Source of the DNA: Aurelia coerulea
Lineage: Eukaryota; Cnidaria; Scyphozoa; Semaeostomeae; Ulmaridae
Reading direction: 5' to 3'
NCBI GenBank assembly: GCA_039566865.1
Contig: CM076960.1
Coordinates: 12,686,501-12,750,500 of the forward strand
Length of the DNA stretch: 64,000 nucleotides
The translations under genes and the position numbers were made by a program. This document shows positions 23,036 to 34,525 of the stretch, one piece after another. The notes beneath the pieces were generated by a model. That model did no database searches. It saw only the letters and a program-made list of their open reading frames with translations, and was not told the origin of the DNA. Numbering within the stretch: position 1 is the first letter of the stretch; each line of letters begins with the position of its first letter.

Positions 23036-23858
23036 CTTGTTGGAGAGATGAACTGCAAAACCTTTTGTTTCAAAACAATAACGGCTAACCAATAATCTGC
23101 GATACCTTGGGGGCGCATGCGAACTAACCTGTTATTTTAACCAATCAGAATGGGTCTTTCTATGCTCCCTGACAGCTACGAGCAGCAGCAACAACAATAG
23201 CACAGATTTCCCGCTAAAATCGCCATTTCGTTTGGAGGAAAGATGAGCGGTTGGAAGGGCAGCCAGGCAGGGAAACAGTTCGTAGAGCCTTAATATCTGA
23301 AGAGTACTTGTTTCTAGGCTTCAGTTGTTTTCGTTTTTGTGGTTAGAAGGCCGTGGCCAAGTTGTTCGATCGTTATATTCTTGCTCTTGCATTAACTTTT
23401 ATGACACAGTTGAATAGAACCACAGGCAAAGACGAGCACAAGCAGGGGTACAGTACACTCATTCTTTGTAAGAAACTGAGGTCCGGGGGTAGGAAGTTTC
23501 ATAAATTATAGGACTCATGTAGCCAAAAGTTTCTAACGAATTTCTTACATATTTTGAAACCGGAAGTGTAGAGTTAATCTGTTTTTGTCAGTAGGGCGTC
23601 AAATTACTTGCTAACATCCCAAAACCAGTAATCACATAATTGACACTCGAACAATGTCAAAACATTTGTTATTAGTATCAAAACAATCCTTAGGCCACCA
23701 CTTCCTGATGTTTTTCAAAGAAATTTGCGCCGATGTGAAAATATGAGCAGCACCGACAACTATTTTAGCCTAAGCCTACTACGCTTGCGCAGACAAGGTA
23801 CGGTACCAGACCTCATTAGCCCGGCCGAAGTTGGCACTCAACTCATCTCTCCAACAAG
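23036..23858. mobile_element. inverted-repeat element with CTTGTTGGAGAGATGA ends, copy 2
   Basis: CTTGTTGGAGAGATGA (23036-23051) is matched by TCATCTCTCCAACAAG (23843-23858). It follows copy 1 after only 30 bp and shares the end motif, but its interior differs. It is non-coding. Confidence 0.5.
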
Positions 23859-24970
23859 CACAGGCACCTTTAAATGATTAGAACAAAGTAATGGTTAATC
23901 CAACTGTTACGTGAGTATAAAGATCACATCAACATCTAAATTAACATCGCGATTCTTGTTGGTTTCTTCTTTGCCATTGACGTTAGGATGTATCGTTATG
24001 AAGTTGCATCATACGGTTCAATAGAGATCGAGCTACTTTGAGTAGCGACAAGACAACAGTCTCACAATCGTTCAGTTGGAGAATTCTTGAAGGGCCTTGA
24101 AACTTAAAACAGGACACTAATCTGTTTACGAAACATTTCATCAATTTTGTCGATCGTTAACTTCAAACAAGCAACTACAAACAAATTTGTTCTCCGACAA
24201 CTGAGGAGATAAAGCATTTTTCCAATTTTCTTGAGTTGGGAAATGGAAACAAACTGTTCTGCCTCTCCATGGTATATGGAAAACCAAGGGGCATTTCTCT
24301 TTCGAAAAAGCGTACGATACGATATTTCTTCAAAGAAAAGGATTTTAGCCAAAGTTGTACGAGATGTTTTGGGAGTGAAATGCCCCTCATGGAAAACATC
24401 ATTAGGAAAGTGTTGAGAGGTTTCTAACTGTGATGATCTCCTTGAAAGGATTTAGGAAATGATCATGTTTTTTTACCAAAAAAGAACCATAGCTCTTTCA
24501 AATAGATTTGTTTCTATGTAATTCCTTATCAAATCTCAACAACATAAATAAATATAACTTGTTATGTCAAAGAAAAAACAAGGTATATTTTTCATTTGAA
24601 TATGATGGACACCGCATAAGCGTACAAGCAAGGGGGCTGGAACCCCCAAACGTTCGAAAAGTTTAAAAAATCAGCCTTTTCGGGCAAAATCGGCCTTATA
24701 GTTGGCGCATGGCAGTAAGGGACTAGTCGTTATCAATGGTGGGGTTGGGACGGAAGATCTATAATGAGGAGACAATCTATAATTTTTCGACCTACCTATA
24801 ATGGGGCTTTTGATCAAAAATCAGTAACCAAGAAGGGAGGTCATGACAAATATCAGCCAAAAATGTCACATATTATTTTACTCAGCTTTTTCCATGGAAT
24901 TCAATGGTTTTTCCATGCTTTTTCTACCAGCGTACTCTGTCCAGCTTACAAGATAGGCTACCACGATAAA
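23859..24970. other. non-coding region with one short MITE (24286-24389)
   Basis: The only structured piece is a 104-bp sequence with ends AAGGGGCATTTC / GTGAAATGCCCCTC and an internal TTTCGAAAAAGCGTAC block. Relatives occur at 44484-44604 and in the arms of the outer foldback (11885-12007). Nothing else could be assigned. Confidence 0.55.
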
Positions 24971-25493
24971 AGTATACTTAGTGTATCTTATGGTTAAAAC
25001 AATTGCTGCATACTTTCAGTATACCCCATCCCCCATCCAGTCTTTCCATATATAATAGGCTAAAATATTTGCTGCATACTTTCAGTATACTCCATCCAGT
25101 CTTTCATAATAGGCTAAAAAGTATACTTTAAGTATCATATTTCAAAAAAATTTGCAGTGCAGCCTACTTTCAGTATACTCCCTACAATATTACATTATAG
25201 GCTAAAAGTATACTTAAAGTATCTTTTTCAAAACTTTTGCAGCATGCTTGCATTATGCTTCTTTGGTTGATATTTACTGTTTGCAAAATATACTTTAAGT
25301 ATACTGAAAATAGCTGTATACTCGAAGTATATGTCAAGAGTCCGAAATCTCTACTACTCAAAGTATACTCCGGGCTTTTGTTGTGTATTTTGCACAGCAT
25401 AATATCAGTATACTCGGAGTATACTTGGAGCATGAAATTGAAGTAGTGTTGAAGTATGCTTTGACTCGGTTTTCATCATACTTCAAGTATACT
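24971..25493. repeat. cluster of palindromic AGTATACT motifs
   Basis: Exact AGTATACT occurs at 24971, 25084, 25120, 25172, 25207, 25298, 25362, 25407, 25418 and 25486. Near-matches lie at about 25018, 25288 and 25316. Flanking words such as AGGCTAAAA, TTTGCTGCAT and CTTTCAGTATAC also recur, so part of the cluster arose by local duplication. Confidence 0.8.
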
Positions 25494-25534
25494 GAATTTT
25501 GATGAGGTTCCCTCGTGAACATTTCAAAACAAGG

Positions 25535-25917
25535 TACGCGTATTTTTTTACAAGAAACTGCCCATAAGAAACTCAACTCTCAGATCGCCAAAATATTAAG
25601 AAACTCCAGTACTGGGAAAATATAAGTTAAGAAACTATTTATTTTGATAAAGGAAATCCTCGACATATTTTTACTTTACTTTCACTTGTTTCCTGTATCA
25701 TATTACTCGTAAGGTACTTGAGCAATGTTTAAAAATTGGAAAAGCTTAAAAAAACTTGTTTTCAAATGTTCATGAGGGCACAGGTAGTGAACATGAATAT
25801 TGTTATCAAACCTCTAAGAAACTCGTAAGAATCTCTGAGTACTCAAAATCTGATAATTTTAAGAAACTTTCAGTACTGGCCCAAATTCTTAGTTTCTTAT
25901 AAAAGAAAATACGTGTA
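25535..25917. mobile_element. TAAGAAACT-repeat MITE, copy 1
   Basis: The left end TACGCGTATTTTTTTACAAG-AAACT is roughly inverted at the right as AGTTTCTTATAAAAG-AAAATACGTGTA. TAAGAAACT recurs inside. Related copies lie at about 29750-30004, 30341-30680 and 33655-33850, sharing CTCAACTCTCAGATCGCCAA and TACTGGCCCAAATTCTTAG. Confidence 0.6.
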
Positions 25918-26521
25918 TTTTCAAGCCTTTTTAATGTTTAGGCATCTCCCAAGTTCACACAAATTTCACCGGGGTAGGCCTAACTGGAAACAGCAAAAAC
26001 AAGGTGGGGAAAATGTTTAAACTCAACCTTAGCGGGGAAAGAAATCTTTTGGCAGGCCATCTTTTTACCTTGGCCGGGCGTCGTTTTAAAGGGGTAGCTA
26101 CTGGGGGCTTGCTGGGGGTGTATACAAGAGAGTGAATATCAGCACAACTTACCTCGATCAAGAACAAACTGACTTTCAATGTCGCGTTCCTCCTGTGTGT
26201 TGGACGCCTAAATTTTATGGTAGAAATATTCCATTTACGGTTGATCAGTCATCATTGTTTCAGAGAACTATAAGTGAACTATGAGTATATTGTAAACCAT
26301 AAACTATATCATAGACTAAGACTATTGTTCTAGAATATAACATAAACAAACCATGGATAAAAAGGCCATAATAAGAACTTATGGTACAATAGAAAAATCC
26401 AGACCCATGAAACAGGATTGTGGGATCAAATGACTTAGTGTGATCTACTATACAATTTAGTTCGTTTTCTTCTGCAAAGAGCTGCTTGGGTTGTTCGATT
26501 GCTGAAATAAAATTGAAGACA

Positions 26522-26645
26522 GGATTGTATGTAGACTTGCCCCAAGTCTATTTCGTCAAAAAAAAATTTCGTCAAAAAAATTGAAGGGAAAAGTGAAAAG
26601 CGAAATAGACTTGTATATCTCCGGCCCTCATGAATAATTAATGAG
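26522..26645. repeat. left member of an inverted pair with 33432-33541
   Basis: GTAGACTTGCCCCAAGTCT and GGCCCTCATGAATAATTAAT occur here and, in inverse order and orientation, about 6.9 kb to the right. They may be the ends of one large element or a scattered inverted duplication. Confidence 0.6.
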
Positions 26646-26711
26646 ATAGCTAATCTCTTTGTGGTCAACTGAAAAAACAGGGGGGTTGCGTTCAAAAACG
26701 GAAGCTGGCCA

Positions 26712-26722
26712 AAGATGGCGGC
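26712..26722 (+). promoter_or_regulatory. YY1-type motif AAGATGGCGGC
   Basis: Exact match to the YY1 core-promoter consensus AAGATGGCGGC, in a short GC-rich patch (GCGGCGCCGGCGCGC) within AT-rich DNA. In animals such motifs sit just downstream of transcription start sites, which fits the first-exon candidate starting 97 bp later on the same strand. Confidence 0.5.
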
Positions 26723-26818
26723 GCCGGCGCGCAGCGACATGTTGTGAAGATCGAATAACAGAGTATTTTGGATTATGTGTCTCTATGTCTGAATGGTCAA
26801 ACGAGGCATTGGCCAAAG

Positions 26819-26873
26819 ATGGCTAGCAATGGTGGAGCAGGACAAAGAATATTTGCCTGCAAAAGTGCGAAAG
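26819..26873 (+). CDS. candidate first coding exon, unknown gene
   Basis: ATG at 26819, in the context AAAGATGGC, opens MASNGGAGQRIFACKSAK and reaches a donor-like AAAG|GTATAA (GT at 26874-26875) after 55 nt. The YY1 motif upstream supports a promoter. The peptide is too short to assign a family and no downstream exon was identified, so this remains a candidate. Confidence 0.35.
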
Positions 26874-27125
26874 GTATAATTTAGCTTGCCTTGAGTCGAG
26901 TATATGATAAAAATAGCAGTTTGTTCTTCCAGCTTAGTTAGGCCCAGGGTCTGATCTGGGTCGAGCGCCTTCTGCCCTAACTAATGTTGGAACAGAAATA
27001 TCAGTTCACAATGCAATGCACCCATTTTTTATCAATTTTTGAGACTTTAGAAGCTGCCTAGCTCGGTCGGTGACGCAGGCTAGAAGCTACCCTACGTGAT
27101 TAAAAAAATCAAAGCAACTCAATAG

Positions 27126-29439
27126 GGCCAGGTCTATAACGCGGACCTCGCGGACCAAGACCAAGGAGGTAAAATGGTCCGCGAAAAAAGGTCCGCGTTT
27201 TAGGATTTTGCATAGGGGCAAATCCTAAAGCGCGGACCTCGCGGACCTTTTTTTGTTTTATTTCCTGCTTCCAACGCTGATTTGCAAATTCATCACGATG
27301 TTGTTTCTTGCCGAGATGAAAAAGATCTGTACTAATCACATTTCACTCCCAGTATGTGCAAGTCTCTCGTCGCCAGTTAGGGTCTGAAAAATCTTGGACG
27401 AAGCTAGTAAATGAAATATCAACACCAACGATATCCTGATTCATTTCTTTACCTGTATACGTGGCATATTCGTAGTGATGCAATCCGAATCATCTCCAAG
27501 TAAAACCCGTTTCTCGCAATAGCCATGAGTTTGATATGACTTCCTCATTAGGCCTAAAAGCGGGCCTAAGCTTATCACCCCTCGGAAATCAATAACACCA
27601 TGTGCGAAATGAGATCGAAGTCCAATTTCACGAGAGCTGAGAATTACAACTAGAGCACAATAATGTGAAAAGAAATGGCAAAAGACACGTTGGTTTTTCC
27701 TCTCCTGAAAGATTGGGGCCTGATAAACATACAATAAAAAAGTCCGCGAAAAAAAGGTCCGCGTTTTAGGATTTTGCATAGGGGCAAATCCTAAAGCGCG
27801 GACCTCGCGGACCTAAATAATTTTCTATCCTACATGCATGAGTAAATCCAATCATGAATGCGTGTTCAATTTCTATTATCCCCAATGTCGTATTTCTTGA
27901 CATAGCTTCGCATTTCAAACCTTTTTGAGTGTATATTTCTCGAACGAAAAATTTTTACTGCAAAGCGAATCGAAAGACCCCACACAATGCACATTTGAAA
28001 CTACGACAGTGTGGGGTTTTTTTTCAATTCATTTTTCACTTTTCAATTTTCAATTCTGATAACAATTCACTGATTGAGAAAAATAGTCACACTGTAGTCG
28101 TAGTCTCAAATGTGCAGTGTGTGGGGTTTTTCGATTCGCTTTGCAGTAAAAAAATTTCGTTCGAGAAATATACACTCAGAAAGGTTTGAAATGCGAAGCT
28201 ATGTCAAGAAATACGACATTGGGGATAATAAAAATTGAACACGCATTCATGATTGGATTTACTCATGCATGTAGGATAGAAAATTATTTAGGTCCGCGAG
28301 GTCCGCGCTTTAGGATTTGCCCCTATGCAAAATCCTAAAACGCGGACCTTTTCTTCGCGGACTTTTTTATTGTATGTTTATCAGGCCCCAATCTTTCAGG
28401 AGAGGAAAAACCAACGTGTCTTTTGTCACTTCTTTTCACATTATTGTGCTCTAATCGTAATTCTCAGCTGTCGTGAAATTGAACTTCGATCTTATTTCGG
28501 ACATGGTGTTATTGATTTCCGAGGGGTGATATGCTTAGGCCCGCTTTTAGGCCTAATGAGGAAGTCATATCAAACTCATGGCTATTGCGAGAAACGGGTT
28601 TTACTTGGAGATGATTCGGATTGCATCACTACGAATATGCCACGTATACAGGTAAAGAAATGAATCAGGATATCGTTGGTGTTGATATTTCATTTACTAT
28701 TTCATTTCATTTATTTGCTTTCAAAACGAAGGCAAATCTAAATCCAAACTTCATGAAAGATATTTTTGTTGAAAAAACGGAAAACTATAATTTAAGAAGT
28801 GGGAGTACTCTCCAGTTACCAAAAGCCAGAACAACAACATACGGAATAGAATCTATATCGTTTCTAGGACAACGGCTTTGGCATGCATTGCCTGAAAGTT
28901 TAAAGCAATCTGAAAATCTAGCAATATTCAAAAAGAAAATAAGGAACTGGAAAATAGACTGTAACTGTCGACTTTGTAAAATATATATTGCAGATTTGGG
29001 GTATTTATAGTTGATTTTCATAAATTTTGTATATATGGTATTATGTAAATAGGTAAATAGTTGGCTTTAATTAGCTGTAGTTAGCTACTTTTTCCTGCTG
29101 CCAACTGTAAATAAATCATTTATTATATTATTATTTATATAGCTTCGTCCAAGATTTTTCAGACCCTAACTGGCGACGAGAGACTTGCACATACTGGGAG
29201 TGAAATGTGATTAGTACAGATCTTTTTCATCTCGGCAAGAAACAACATCGTGATGAATTTGCAAATCAGCGTTGAAAGCAGGAACTAAAACAAAAAAAGG
29301 TCCGCGAGGTCCGCGCTTTAGGATTTGCCCCTATGCAAAATCCTAAAACGCGGACCTTTTTCTCGCGGACCATTTTACCTCCTTGGTCTTGGTCCGCGAG
29401 GTCCGCGTGGTCCGCGAGGTCCGCGTTATAGACCTGGCC
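27126..29439. mobile_element. 2.3-kb palindromic MULE/foldback element
   Basis: GGCCAGGTCTATAACGCGG at the left is perfectly inverted at the right, and ACTCAATAG flanks both sides (27117-27125, 29440-29448), an exact 9-bp target duplication. The arms match over about 900 bp around a centre near 28052. GGTCCGCG units repeat in tandem near the ends, and a second GCGGACC pair lies deeper in each arm. The only arm asymmetry of size is a LINE fragment in the right arm. No transposase was seen; open frames in the arms mirror each other. Confidence 0.9.
28700..29150 (+). pseudogene. LINE 3' fragment inserted in the palindrome's right arm
   Basis: Coding from about 28729 to 29010 gives NPNFMKDIFVEK, TTTYGIESISFLGQRLW and the terminal CNCRLCKIYIADLGYL, the same C-terminus as the LINE at 6885-8016. 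It is followed by a 3' UTR ending in ATTATTATTTATATA. In the left arm the corresponding position is uninterrupted (GCTAGTAAATG at about 27413), so the LINE landed after the palindrome existed. Confidence 0.85.
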
Positions 29440-29749
29440 ACTCAATAGTGTTATGACTCTGGACAATATTAGCAACTGTTTTGACATTGTTTTGAAGTGT
29501 GAACTATGATTACTCGTTTCGTTTTTAAATCTTACCAAGTAATTTCGGAGCCCTTCTATAAGTATATGATTCTTTTCTCGGCATTGAAAATATATGAAAC
29601 ACCAGAAAGAGTGACACTGTAATGTATATTACTTACAGAACTCAATTTATCTCAACTTCAGTCAGAGTGCAAAGCTTTTGTGATTGATTTTGATCAAACA
29701 AAAACTAGCTACCTTGATTTACCATGTTCTCATGTGATATACAGTACAT

Positions 29750-30004
29750 ATACTGTATTTTTTCTAAGAAACTCAGACTCTCAAATCGCCAAAAAATTAA
29801 GAAACTCAAAAATGTTTGTCTTTATTCTCACTTGTTTCCTGTATCATATTATTTGGAAAGTACTTTAGTAATGTCTAAACATTAGAAAGGCTAAAAACAT
29901 CTTGTTTTGAAGTGTTCAGGGGTCACAGATCAGATAATTTCTAGATACTATACTTTTAGTACTGGCCCAAATTCTTAGTTTCTTATGAAAAAAATATGTG
30001 TATA
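29750..30004. mobile_element. TAAGAAACT-repeat MITE, copy 2
   Basis: Shares TCTCAAATCGCCAA, CTTGTTTCCTGTATCATATTA and TACTGGCCCAAATTCTTAG with copy 1 at 25.5 kb in the same order, but is shorter. Confidence 0.55.
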
Positions 30005-30340
30005 CAATGCATGTTTATCTTTTGTCTTTTGATATGTACCATTTTGTTAATTCATTTTGATTATTCTGTTATTCTTTCAGTATATGCATCCTAATTGGGA
30101 AGGAATTTTGTGAAGTATCATACTAATTCCATCTTAAGTAAACACAGTTATTCTGCAGACATCATGGCAAGATCCACTTCACATTACTGAACACAGGCTT
30201 TTTGATGAAATTTGATCCACATTCAACACTGGCAAACTCTGCAAAAGATGATACATCAGAAGGATGCAGCAGGGCACAATATGACTCGCTTGACAATTTG
30301 AATACTCTGGAAATGGTTTTGGCAAATCATTATCTACATG

Positions 30341-30680
30341 TACACATATTTTTTCACAAGAAACTGCTTATGAGAAACTCAACTCTCAGATCGCCAAAAC
30401 ATTAAGAAACTCCAGTGCTGGGAAAATATAGCCTGCGTGCAGACTCCCTTGACTGGCTTACAGAAATTGAATTGAGTCATTTTCTTTTGACAATGAAAAC
30501 TCTGAGTATATTTTAGTTATATTCATTTGTTTCCTGTTAAAGTCATGTCTAAACATTGAAACGGCTTCAAAAGCCTTGTGTTGAATAGTTCATGTGGGTA
30601 TACAAGTAGTGAACAAGAAGATGGTTAGAGAAGCTTTCAGTACTGGGCCACAATCTTTGTCTCTTATAAAAAATGTCTGT
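30341..30680. mobile_element. TAAGAAACT-repeat MITE, copy 3
   Basis: Shares ACAAGAAACTGC, CTCAACTCTCAGATCGCCAA, TTAAGAAACTCCAG and a right end near TCTCTTATAAAAAAT with copies 1 and 2. Confidence 0.55.
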
Positions 30681-32284
30681 GAGAAACTAAAAATTGTGCC
30701 AGTACTTTTGGACAGCCCCATCCTTTTTGGAAGGGATTTCATTGATCCATTTTCTGGATTTCTTCCGATCACTGGCTTCAGTCTAGCATCAACAAAATTT
30801 AAGTTGATAAAAAATATGCTTCCAATAGACAGATGTAACATATTTTCTATAATAAACTGGTTCATAAGAAACTAGTAAATAAGATGGCCAAAAACTTTTA
30901 GAAACTCTTGCACTCTGTCTGAGAAATATATAATAAACACATACAAATAAGTTAGATAGTTATATGGCAAATGTCATTGAACCTTTTATTCTTGAGTAAT
31001 GTAATGTTAACTATTTGTTTATGCTTTGAGCATAATAGAATACTGTTTATTATTCCTATATTATGCTTAATGTCAAGAAACACTATCTGCAGCAGTGTTA
31101 CAGACCACACTGATAATTCATGCATTTAAAAACTAAGAAAAAATTAAGAAACTTTCAGCATTAAAATGTGATTATTTTCATGATGAATTAAGACACTTTT
31201 ACCTTGTGCTGCTTTGGCAATCAGAACAATCATGATTGTTTTGTTTAAGATTTTAGCATTGCTTCATAAGCATTTAGATCCAGCTGGCTGATTTTGAATG
31301 AAATCATGATTATTTTTATTGCCAAAGGAACGCAAGGTTAGTACAAGCCTGATCCAAGTTTCTTATAAAAGATATGTGTCTGGCTGCTGTGAATTATTAA
31401 AAGCTCAAAATGTTTGATCAGAGGTTGTTTGAATGTTCAATTTGGTAGCATGGAATAATGAAAACACACAAAGTTAATAATTAAACAACAATTGGAAATT
31501 GCATGTCAATTTGCAAAATAAAACTCTGAAACAATAAAGGAATATGTTTTCAACTGGTTATTCTTTTGAAAATGGTATCACTGCAGCTAGCCTTTGAATT
31601 CATGGATGGAATTCCAAAAAAATGAAGTGTCTTTCTCTTTGATTATCCTGCAGGGTGTGTGAAAGATGACTGATTTGAGAGGCCCCAAAAATATCACATA
31701 GTCAATCTTATCATATTTAATAGTCAACTTTCCTCTCAGAGACATCTTAAGATCAGAGAAATCAGAGAGATCTCAGAAAGCAGGAGATCTTCAAATGGCT
31801 CTGTGCATTGCACTACTTCTAGTGAGCAATAGCAGCACCATGGGGGTGGACTGGGGGGCTTATCCCTTGCTATTCTTCCCAGGATCAATTTGTAATTCAT
31901 CTAAATCCGAGGAGAAAATGTTGAGGGAGCGGTGAGATTTTACTGAAGTACTTTTGGTACTTTTATCTCTTGTTTCTTATGGAAAACTACTTGTAACTTG
32001 AGAGCACGCTGAATCACTAAAACATTTGATGTTAAAATAGTAGAGCCTCTGTGTTTCCCAATTTTTGTTTTGCAGGATTTCCTATCAATTTCTATTGAAA
32101 ATTCCTGAGATATTGCCACTTCTTAATGCTGATGGGTGCTTGAAGGGTCTTTTCTAGCTGCAAAGAAGGTGTTTCCTACTGTTTGCGTTTCCTAGCAGCA
32201 ACAATGAGATAAGACCCAAAATTTTACGTATATCATCCCATCCACTGCACTTCATAAACTGTATGGATCAAAAAGGGTGGTGGC
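30681..32284. other. AT-rich region without recognisable genes
   Basis: Additional isolated TTTCTTATRAAA words occur (about 31355, 31972), suggesting decayed relatives of the TAAGAAACT repeat. No exon with convincing splice sites was found. Confidence 0.4.
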
Positions 32285-32582
32285 CTGAAAACATGAGGAG
32301 GGGCTCTTGGCTAAATTTTGGGTAGGGGTCTGCCTTGAGCATATATTCAATATCGTACCGTTGGCTAGACTAATTTTTACAAAAATGGTACCCTTGGCTA
32401 GACCAGTAATGTTGACCATTCTCTGGACCAATATTGTCAAATTTGTACCAAATATGATTCTACCATTCGCTAGACCAATATTGTCAAAATGATACCCTTG
32501 GCTAGACCAGAAGTCCGAAAAAGTATACTCTTCGTTGCGGCACATCCCCAGGTACCTTTACTATGGAAGAACCCCCCCCCCC
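32285..32582. mobile_element. GGCTAGACC-repeat element, copy B (no LINE)
   Basis: Runs from CTCTTGGCTAAATTTTGGG through repeated TACCCTTGGCTAGACC words to GGTACCTTTACTATGG-AAGAACC and a C tract, matching the two halves of copy A at 6.8-8.4 kb without the intervening LINE. Confidence 0.7.
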
Positions 32583-33431
32583 ATGCCTGAAAATATTTAC
32601 AAAACAACTGATGCCTGTTCTAATTTCAAACCGTATCATTTAAAGTTATCTTTGTCCCCTTTTGATGACACCCCTGGCTCTGAGGAATACATCAATTAGC
32701 ATAGGCCTATGACCAATCCAATATATCCTTTTGCCTCCAGTCAGTGACTGCATTTGATCTTTCATCAAGAAGATATCACAGGTTATATAACCAAAAAACT
32801 GCAGAGTTGTTTCCTTGCAATTGGTCATGTCTTTTTCACAAGTTGCTCTTTCTTCTACTCTCCCACCAAGCTCTGGTCATAACAAAACAAGGCCAATAAA
32901 GAGAGAATGTGTAGATGGTTAGGCCCAAATGCTGCCATGTATCTGTCAGTCTGTGCTTGTTTGCACGAGCAATTGTCCATCCCTTACAGGCAGTACCTTT
33001 AAAAACTTCCCATGGCATTTACTGTCTTCGCAGCTTTGTGCAAACATCAAGAATTTTGGTGATGATATACAAAGCGATTTGCCAAAGCCAGTTCACCGTG
33101 CTACAAGCACATTGCGACCTTACATTTATACTAATAGAGCATCCACTTGATAGGATCGCAATTCTTCCATGTTTAAAACTGTCTTCGAAGCCTCGATTGC
33201 TCTCCGTTGCAAAATTCAAGCTTCTGCTGCAAACCTTCTCTCTGCCATTTTGTTCGTTGCTCAGTCAGTCATGTGAGCAGAAGTGCGCAACGTGCAACAC
33301 AACACCCCGATCTCCTCTTCAGTGTGGCCTGCCTATTGTATTCTTTTGTTTCTAAGAGCTCAATGATTGGCTGAAGTCCACATCATAAGTACCGACAGCG
33401 TCCCAAATGTGGGACGCTTCGGATCAAATTA
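32583..33431. other. open frames on both strands, unassigned
   Basis: Several mid-length frames (up to 146 codons on the plus strand) overlap here in a slightly GC-richer stretch, but none shows a domain, a signal or clear splice boundaries. It could contain a decayed exon. Confidence 0.3.
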
Positions 33432-33541
33432 CTCATTAATTATTCATGAGGGCCGCAGTTCAACAAGTCTGTTTAGCAATATACTTTCCGGTAGACTTAT
33501 TACAGTTGACAAAACAGACTTGGGGCAAGTCTAGATTGTAT
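33432..33541. repeat. right member of the inverted pair with 26522-26645
   Basis: Contains CTCATTAATTATTCATGAGG and GACTTGGGGCAAGTCTA in inverse order to the left member. Confidence 0.6.
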
Positions 33542-33654
33542 GGGGATTGTATCCGATGACTTTTAAGTGAATATCTGGAAGGTATCCCAAAAACACCAAA
33601 AAGTGCTTGAACTAGCATGTAAAGATGCCTTTGCAACAAAAACGTTCCATAGTT

Positions 33655-33850
33655 TCATATGCAAGTTTTGTATAGCAACTCAGCTCTCAGATCGCCAAAA
33701 TATAAGAAACTCCACTACTAGAAAATGTAACATCCTTAAGAAACTATTTACTTTAATAAAGGAAATCATTAGCATATTGTTACTTTATTTTCCCTTGTTT
33801 CCATTATGATATTACTCTTACATTTTCCAAAGTTTGGATATTGTTTCAAA
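33655..33850. mobile_element. TAAGAAACT-repeat MITE, copy 4 (partial)
   Basis: Shares CTCAGATCGCCAAAATA, TAAGAAACTATTTAC and AAAGGAAATCATTAGCATAT with copy 1; the right end is missing. Confidence 0.5.
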
Positions 33851-34525
33851 GTTGTTGTTAGTGCATTGAAATCTTTTGAATGCTCCTGTGGTAGAAAGTC
33901 CCGGGGGGGGGGTATTTAGTATATTTGTCCGACGGGCATGTGCCGTTTTTAAGGATATCGTTTTCACGAAATTTTGTTAGCATAGGGTATCAAAATGGGG
34001 CAATTTTTCTAGAGCAGGTTGTCAAAACATGTCAAAAAGGGATATTGTGCTAGATTGGGTCGTTTATCGGTCAAATTTTCATGTTTTGGAGTATACTATT
34101 CACCAATTTTTTCTGGCACAGGCTATGATTTGGAGCGAAAAATTCTGGAGCAGGGTAAAGAGTTTTTTGTGGGCACACCCCCGTTATGGAAACTCTATCC
34201 ACCTGCCCATAGCCTGAACACAAAAAAGGAGCCAAGAAATTGTAGAAGAGGACTGTATCTTTCTGTTTTTCCACTGGCGTAGTACTACGCCCTACTTTTA
34301 CTCGCTGTGGAACAATATTCAACAAATATTGCTACGAGCCCAAACTTATGATTCGTGATGACGATGCAATGACCTCATGCTCATCAAGTCACACGACTTA
34401 TAGGTTCTGGTAAACAAGCCCAGATTTGGTTAATTAGTTATTTTAAATTAGCTTCTTTTTACGCAATGTTTTTCCCCAAAATATTACTACTAATGCGCTC
34501 CTCCACACACTCCCCCCTGCTTGAC

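Noticed and set aside
27441..28663. Two near-identical 112-codon frames as a duplicated gene
   Set aside because: They lie at mirror positions in the arms of the 27126-29439 palindrome and have no domain; they are the same arm sequence read in each direction.
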